A DNA stretch of 64,000 nucleotides from CAVOJY01 sp963696405 (GTDB lineage Bacteria > Chloroflexota > Limnocylindria > Limnocylindrales > CSP1-4), in the NCBI GenBank assembly GCA_963696405.1, contig CAVOJY010000005.1, forward strand, positions 1-64,000, in the 5' to 3' direction. A model generated the notes under the pieces. It worked only from the letters and a program-made list of their open reading frames with translations. It did not search any database and was not told the DNA's origin. Positions within the stretch are counted from its first letter, which is position 1. The number at the start of each line of letters is the position of its first letter. The position numbers and the translations under genes are program-made. Shown here one piece after another: positions 59,800 through 64,000 of this stretch.

Positions 59800-60675
59800 C
59801 TACCCTTCTGCGGCGAGGAGCACCGCGAACCGCCGGATGAGCACCTCCATGAGCGGCCCCGCCGCGGCCCCGGCCTCGAGCACCTCTTCGTGCGTAAGTG
59901 GCTCGCCGGTGACGCCGGCGGCCTGGTTCGTGACGAGCGAGAGCCCGGCCAGCTCCAGCCCGGCCCAGCGGGCCGCGATCGCCTCGACGACCGTGCTCAT
60001 CCCGACAGCCGACGCGCCGAGCAGGCCAAGCATGTGGACCTCTGCGGGCGTCTCGTAGTTCGGGCCGAGCAGCTGCGCGTAGACGCCCTCGGCAAGGTCC
60101 GTCCCCACGTCGGCCGCGGCGCGGCGGAGCAGCGCCTGCAGGCGGGGGCTCCATGCCCGCGTCAGGTCGGGGAACCGCGGGCCGAGCCGCTCGTCGTTCG
60201 GCCCCAACAGGGGGTTCACGCCGGTCAGGTTCAGGTGGTCGCGGATGATCATGAGCGTGCCGGGCCGAAACGCGGGGTCGATTCCACCGGCAGCGTTCGT
60301 GACGAGAACGGCTTGGGCCCCCAGGCGTCCCATGAGAAGCGCCGGCTGAACGACAAGGCCGGCCGGATGGCCCTCGTAGAGGTGGAAACGGCCCTGCAGC
60401 GCCACCACCGGGACGCCGTCGACGCTCCCGAGGACGAGGCGGCCGGCATGGCCCGGAGCGGTCGCCGCCGGCCACCCCGGGAGGTCCGCGAACGGGATGG
60501 CGACCGCGGCCTCCAGGCGATCGGCGAAACCGCCCAGGCCGGAGCCGAGCACGATGCCCAGCCGGGGAACGAGGGGGGTGCGACCACGGACCGCCGCCTC
60601 GAGTGCGTCGAGCCGCTCCTGCCAGACCGCGGGCGGGATGGGCGACGGGGAAGACAACGACGTGCCGCTCGTCAT
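59800..60675 (-). CDS. punA: Purine-nucleoside phosphorylase, PNP-I trimeric type
   Basis: Enzyme of 291 residues that cleaves guanosine, inosine and deoxy forms with phosphate. It has the phosphate loop LGIVLGSGLGGFAD, PGHAGRLVLG, QGRFHLYEGH, the base-site VTNAAGGI, YAQLLGPNYETPAE and GMSTVVEAIAARWAG. These are those of the trimeric, mammalian-like purine-nucleoside phosphorylase. ATG 60675 has GAGGTCGAG upstream. A promoter region with direct repeats lies upstream. It converges with thyX. Confidence 0.92.
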   Translation of the reverse strand: MTSGTSLSSPSPIPPAVWQERLDALEAAVRGRTPLVPRLGIVLGSGLGGFADRLEAAVAIPFADLPGWPAATAPGHAGRLVLGSVDGVPVVALQGRFHLYEGHPAGLVVQPALLMGRLGAQAVLVTNAAGGIDPAFRPGTLMIIRDHLNLTGVNPLLGPNDERLGPRFPDLTRAWSPRLQALLRRAAADVGTDLAEGVYAQLLGPNYETPAEVHMLGLLGASAVGMSTVVEAIAARWAGLELAGLSLVTNQAAGVTGEPLTHEEVLEAGAAAGPLMEVLIRRFAVLLAAEG

Positions 60676-60810
60676 CTCGACCTCACAGACAGCAAATTGC
60701 CCGGCGGAGGTACCGACACCGGGATGCCGGTCGCGCCCCGCCGGGCCCGCCGCCCACCGAGGTGGGCAACGTTACGCCCGAAGGAACCTGCCTCACAACC
60801 CTCAAACGCC

Positions 60811-60878
60811 TTGATGCGATCTCCGCGCCGACGCTTTGATGCAATCTCTGCGCCACACCTTGATGTGATCTCGGTGCC
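60811..60878. repeat. Three tandem iterons
   Basis: TTGATGCGATCTCCGCGCC (60811), TTGATGCAATCTCTGCGCC (60836) and TTGATGTGATCTCGGTGCC (60860) are spaced 25 and 24 bases apart and share about 15 of 19 positions. They lie just downstream of the predicted punA promoter. Confidence 0.75.
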
Positions 60879-60912
60879 GGTGGCTCCCGGCTGGCCCCTT
60901 CGGGCAAGACGA

Positions 60913-60942
60913 ACAATAGGGCTCGGCGCGGGGACGGGTCAA
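60913..60942 (-). promoter_or_regulatory. Sigma-70-type promoter of punA
   Basis: On the minus strand TTGACC, an 18-base spacer and TATTGT. Transcription would begin near 60906 and run through the three iterons. Confidence 0.55.
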
Positions 60943-60947
60943 CGGGG

Positions 60948-61022
60948 TTATCCACGAGATTCGGCCCCGCGGCCCGCAGTTCATCCACGAGTTTGGACGG
61001 GCTGTGGACAACTCGTGGACAA
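60948..61022. promoter_or_regulatory. Cluster of DnaA-box-like sequences
   Basis: TTATCCACG (60948-60956), TCATCCACG (60981-60989), TTGTCCACA (minus strand, 61011-61003) and TTGTCCACG (minus strand, 61022-61014) lie within 75 bases. The consensus is TTWTNCACA. One is a perfect match and the others differ at one or two positions. Confidence 0.45.
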
Positions 61023-61050
61023 GGGTGTCGGGAGTTGTCCCTCGCCCGCC

Positions 61051-61788
61051 TCAGGCAGGAAGGACGGGCTTGACGACGACCGTTCGAGCGCTGCGATCGT
61101 GGAACCCCTGGCGCCGTGGATCGGTGGCCGTCGTGTAGGCCAGGTAGACGTACCAGCCGAAGACGAGGAGGCCCACGACCCCGCCGATGACCACGTGGCC
61201 CGTGATGAGGCTGCTCAGCGCTCCCGGTCCGGCGAGGAAGAGCCACCGCGTCAACGCCTGGTTCGTCGTGAGCGGCGAGCCGTCGGCCTGGTTGAGCACG
61301 AGGAGGCCGAACAGGCGCTGGCCGGGCGATGCGCGGTAGCGGGTCCAGGTGTACGTGAAGTAGGCGGCCGAGATGGCGACCTGGAGGATGGCCACGAGAA
61401 ACAGCCCCGCATAGTCAACGTCCACCCGCCCGCTCTCGAAGAACACCACCGCGGTCCGCGTGACGAAGATGCCGTTGAGGATCATCCCGGGGATCACCAG
61501 GATGATCGAATCGACGATGTAGGCGACCAGGCGGATCCAGAAGTCCGCGTACATCAACCCCGGTGCGGGTCCGGGCGGCGGCGGCGGTGACCAGCTACCG
61601 GGAGGCGTCCCGGCGCCCGCCGGACCGGCCCACGGTGGGGGAACGGGCCCTCCGGGCGCGGCGCCCGTGGACGGCGGCGGGCTGGCCGGGGGAGCGGCCG
61701 CTCCGGGCGGCGGGGTCGCCGACGCGGTCGGGTCGGGCAGAGGCTCCGCCGGCGGCTGCTGGCCGGCGGAGCCCGCGGCGGACGTCAT
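61051..61788 (-). CDS. RDD-family membrane protein 1
   Basis: The 245-residue protein has a Pro/Gly/Ala-rich cytoplasmic N-terminus of about 80 residues, then an RDD domain with four predicted helices: MYADFWIRLVAYIVDSIILV (the R and DD-type positions), TYTWTRYRASPGQRLFGLLV, and a C-terminal RRQGFHDRSARTVVVK. RDD proteins may be transporters or sodium/proton antiporters. GGAGGGAG lies just before ATG 61788. It follows a second RDD gene on the same strand. Confidence 0.82.
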   Translation of the reverse strand: MTSAAGSAGQQPPAEPLPDPTASATPPPGAAAPPASPPPSTGAAPGGPVPPPWAGPAGAGTPPGSWSPPPPPGPAPGLMYADFWIRLVAYIVDSIILVIPGMILNGIFVTRTAVVFFESGRVDVDYAGLFLVAILQVAISAAYFTYTWTRYRASPGQRLFGLLVLNQADGSPLTTNQALTRWLFLAGPGALSSLITGHVVIGGVVGLLVFGWYVYLAYTTATDPRRQGFHDRSARTVVVKPVLPA

Positions 61789-61885
61789 GGTTCTCCCTCC
61801 TTCGCGCGATGCCCATACGCGGTGGAACCGGATGGATGGTGCGTGCCGCTGAGGATACCGCTGAACGCCGCTCCGACAGCTCGCC

Positions 61886-62428
61886 TCAGGCGGCGGCTCC
61901 CCGCCGGCGTCGCACGACGATGGATCCGGCCGCACGGTCGTGGACCCCGCGCCTCTGCGGGTGACGAAGGACCGTCGAAGCCACGAACGCAAGCCAAGCC
62001 ACCATCAGGATCCCGAAGACGAGACCCACAGGGGGCAACGTGAGCACGAACCAGCGGACGGTCGACTGGCCTGCGGTGAGCGGAACCCTGGTGGCCTCCT
62101 GGAGCACGACCACCCCGAGCAACTGCTGGCCGGGCGTCGCCCCCAGGCGCGTCCACGCATACACGAGGTAGAAACCCGAGACCGCGTACAGGACGCCACC
62201 GGAGATGAGCGCGATGGCCACGCCCTGGGGCGTCACCGCGAGCACAAGTGGATCGGCGCCCTCCAGCTGGCGGGTGTCGAGGCGTCCCGCGACGGCAAGC
62301 AAGATCACGAGCGCGGAGAGGGCGACCCACCAGGCCGCCAGGACGACGACCAGGTCGACGCCCGCTGCGGCCATCCGCGGCGCAAGCCCGGCGTACGTGG
62401 CGTCGCGCCCAGCGGGGCCCTTCTCCAT
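61886..62428 (-). CDS. RDD-family membrane protein 2
   Basis: The 180-residue protein consists of an RDD domain: GLAPRMAAAGVDLVVVLAAW at the first helix, VYAWTRLGATPGQQLLGVVV in the middle, and HPQRRGVHDRAAGSIVVRRR at the end. ATG 62428 directly follows the MoaA stop (TGAATG), indicating translational coupling. Two adjacent RDD genes may form a heteromeric membrane complex. Function unknown. Confidence 0.82.
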   Translation of the reverse strand: MEKGPAGRDATYAGLAPRMAAAGVDLVVVLAAWWVALSALVILLAVAGRLDTRQLEGADPLVLAVTPQGVAIALISGGVLYAVSGFYLVYAWTRLGATPGQQLLGVVVLQEATRVPLTAGQSTVRWFVLTLPPVGLVFGILMVAWLAFVASTVLRHPQRRGVHDRAAGSIVVRRRRGAAA

Positions 62429-63520
62429 TCAGCCGCCGATCCGCGACATCTCGACCTTCGGGCGCGCCGGCGTCACGGGAGCGGGGTCGGGGGCGGCGCG
62501 CTCCTCCGAGTAGCGGTCGGTTCGGGCCGACCAGATCGAGCGCACCGCCGCTGCGAGGTCGTCATCGCTCGCGCCGCCGCGCAGGAGGGTGCGCAGGTCG
62601 TGGCCGTCGGACGCGAAGAGACACGTGTAGAGACGACCGTCCGCCGACAGGCGGGCCCGGGTGCAGTCCCGGCAGAAGGGCTGCGTGACCGAGGCGATGA
62701 TGCCTACTTCCCCGGCCCCATCCCGGTAGCGCCAGCGATCGGCGACCTCACCCGGGTACTGGGCGGGAAGCGCCTCGAGCGGCAACTCCGAGTCGACCCG
62801 GGCAAGGATCTCGGCCGCGGACACCACGTCGGCGTACCGCCAGCCGTTCGTCGAGCCCACGTCCATGTACTCGATGAACCGGAGGATGTGCCCGCGCTCC
62901 CGGCACCAGCGGGCCATCGGGACGATGCTCGCCTCGTTCACGCCACGCTGGACAACCATGTTGACCTTGACCGGCGCGAAGCCCGCCGCAACGGCCGCAT
63001 CGATGCCCTCGAGGATCCGCGCCACGGGCACACCGACGTCGTTCATGCGCCGGAACACGTGGTCGTCCAGCGAGTCGAGGCTGACGCTCACGCGCTGCAG
63101 ACCGGCGTCACGGAGCGCCCGGGCCTTCTGCGGGAGCAGCAGGCCGTTGGTCGTCATCGCGAGGTCGGGCTCACCGGGGAGCGCGGCCAGCAACCCCACC
63201 AGGACGTGAAGGTCGCGCCGCACGAGCGGCTCACCGCCGGTCAAGCGGAACTTGGCGACGCCGAGGCCCTGCAGGACAGAGGCGAGGCGGGCGAGCTCCT
63301 CGTACGACAGGGTCTCGGAGCGGTCAAGGAAGTGAAAGCCCGGCCCGAACACCTCCCGGGGCATGCAGTACCGGCACCGGAAGTTGCACCGGTCGGTGAC
63401 CGATATGCGGATGTCGCGGAGCGGTCGCAGGAGCGCATCGCGCGGCGATGCGTCGGCCCGCGCCGCCGAGTGCGCGACGCCGGTCTGTACGAGCGGAAGT
63501 GCGGGTAACACGGTTGCCAC
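62429..63520 (-). CDS. moaA: GTP 3',8-cyclase (molybdenum cofactor biosynthesis)
   Basis: Radical SAM enzyme that begins molybdopterin synthesis from GTP. The N-terminal cluster motif is CNFRCRYCMP after RPLRDIRISVTDR; FRLTGGEPLVRRDL and VKVNMVVQRG belong to the barrel; the C-terminal cluster is CRDCTRARLSADGRLYTCLF. The last residues lack the expected GG and read IGG (SRIGG), close to the GG end needed for activity. GTG 63520 gives 363 residues, within the family range; a GTG at 63667 would add 49 atypical residues. Other Mo-cofactor genes are not in the window. Confidence 0.9.
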   Translation of the reverse strand: MATVLPALPLVQTGVAHSAARADASPRDALLRPLRDIRISVTDRCNFRCRYCMPREVFGPGFHFLDRSETLSYEELARLASVLQGLGVAKFRLTGGEPLVRRDLHVLVGLLAALPGEPDLAMTTNGLLLPQKARALRDAGLQRVSVSLDSLDDHVFRRMNDVGVPVARILEGIDAAVAAGFAPVKVNMVVQRGVNEASIVPMARWCRERGHILRFIEYMDVGSTNGWRYADVVSAAEILARVDSELPLEALPAQYPGEVADRWRYRDGAGEVGIIASVTQPFCRDCTRARLSADGRLYTCLFASDGHDLRTLLRGGASDDDLAAAVRSIWSARTDRYSEERAAPDPAPVTPARPKVEMSRIGG

Positions 63521-63736
63521 TCCGAAGGTGTCCGGGGACGCGGCGCGCCGGGAGGCAGCGCGGCGATGGTACACGAGACCGTCGCGCAGCCGCGCCGGAC
63601 GGGACTTGCCTTGCCGGATGGCACGTACCTTCGGCGGGGGGCCATCGAACAACTGTCGTGTTGCCACAAAGCCCCGCCCCCCCCATCATGCTGGCGACAG
63701 GACGCACCACGACCATATGCACCTGGGGGCCTCACC

Positions 63737-64000
63737 ATGTCCTTCGAAGAGAACCGCTCCGAACTGCTCGATCCCTGGGCCTGGCACGCTGGCACGGCCG
63801 GGGAGTCGGCCGGCATGGTCGACCGGGTAGACGAAACAACGGCAGACGAGGAACCCGAGGCCGCCGAGGAGCCCGTGGCTCTCGTCAACGAGGAACGTGC
63901 GGCCGGTGTCATCGAGAAGCCGGAAATCGAGCCGGCGGAGCCGGACCTCGCCACCGTCGCGGCCGCGACGGAGATCGCGGCGACGACGCCCCAGCTGGAC
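63737..64000 (+). CDS. Start of an acidic protein of unknown function (cut by window end)
   Basis: From ATG 63737 an open frame of 88 codons reaches the last base of the window: MSFEENRSELLDPWAWHAGT, then an acidic, Ala/Glu/Val-rich stretch (DEEPEAAEEPVALVNEE) with no cysteine or hydrophobic segment. It is divergent from moaA. The composition suggests a disordered N-terminal region of a larger protein. No family can be named. Confidence 0.55.
   Translation, partial: MSFEENRSELLDPWAWHAGTAGESAGMVDRVDETTADEEPEAAEEPVALVNEERAAGVIEKPEIEPAEPDLATVAAATEIAATTPQLD

Larger units (their letters stand above)
60676..61050 (-). other. Regulatory region upstream of punA with iterons and DnaA-box-like sites
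   Basis: 375 bases without a convincing gene. They contain three tandem 24- to 25-base repeats, a sigma-70-type promoter reading towards punA, and a cluster of sites similar to DnaA boxes. These are listed separately. Confidence 0.6.

Noticed and set aside
60683..61246. Minus-strand frame running through the iterons upstream of punA, with an insertion-sequence-like look.
   Set aside because: It has no transposase motif and no terminal inverted repeats could be found.
1..64000. tRNA, rRNA, CRISPR array, transposase or phage genes.
   Set aside because: None was seen on either strand. GGTTCGA-like words occur only inside genes and lack the flanking stems and CCA.

Overview
The window is GC-rich chromosomal DNA (by eye close to 70 percent G+C) from a bacterium that cannot be named from sequence alone. 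A class II (B12-dependent) ribonucleotide reductase, a deazaflavin-type nitroreductase, a DUF5317 membrane protein, two RDD proteins and several start codons lying 6 to 8 bases after a TANNNT box fit a Chloroflexota lineage (for example Limnocylindria) or a deep actinobacterial one. That placement is inference. I see no rRNA, tRNA, CRISPR array, phage or intact insertion sequence.

Layout. 1-3777: tail of an IclR-type regulator, then a plus-strand sugar-acid cassette (KDPG aldolase, KDG kinase, RidA, SelA/DgaE-like PLP lyase with a frameshift). 3987-5924: a lower-GC minus-strand pair (second KDG-type kinase, NHL beta-propeller). 6371-13157: lipoprotein hydrolase; aminotransferase/ornithine cyclodeaminase pair; signal-peptidase-like protein without catalytic residues; DUF5317 protein with a possible 30-residue peptide; broken CehA/McbA-like metallohydrolase. 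13178-26075: NUDIX, EamA, TPR, NAD-salvage pair, GlgC, M23 peptidase, prepilin peptidase, leucyl aminopeptidase, NDUFA9-like protein, HAD phosphatase, NYN protein. 26305-29778: ribbon-helix-helix protein and nrdJ behind NrdR-like boxes and a good sigma-70 promoter. 30319-37918: SppA, CPBP protease, a 2-oxoacid dehydrogenase operon whose E2-like gene carries a YjbQ domain instead of an acyltransferase, RpiB, a GIY-YIG-like/GreA fusion and a DsbA-like lipoprotein. 38377-48843: housekeeping and lipid genes (dCMP deaminase, HDAC-like, acyl-CoA ligase, transporter, acyltransferase). 49002-57449: ChrB-like protein plus P-type ATPase, two Gfo/Idh/MocA oxidoreductases (one with a fused ThuA-like domain), GNAT, RsgA and a 65-residue protein behind a long structured leader. 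58303-64000: second RpiB, ThyX, PunA, two RDD proteins, MoaA and the start of an acidic protein.

Functional links. KDPG aldolase, KDG kinase, RidA and the PLP lyase make sense as catabolism of an amino sugar acid such as D-glucosaminate to pyruvate and glyceraldehyde 3-phosphate. Nicotinamidase and nicotinate phosphoribosyltransferase form an NAD salvage pair. NrdJ, ThyX, dCMP deaminase and PunA supply or recycle nucleotides. The acyl-CoA ligase, MFS protein and acyltransferase look like one lipid operon.

Quality caution. Four genes (SelA-like, CehA-like, E1-beta, E2-like) carry indels next to short homopolymers although the sequence on both sides is well conserved. Residual assembly errors are as likely as true gene decay, and they affect how the E2-like fusion is read. 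The most unusual items are the lipoyl/E3-binding/YjbQ fusion, the GIY-YIG-like/GreA fusion, the leader at 57619-57832, the inactive signal-peptidase-like protein, and the set of apparently leaderless genes.
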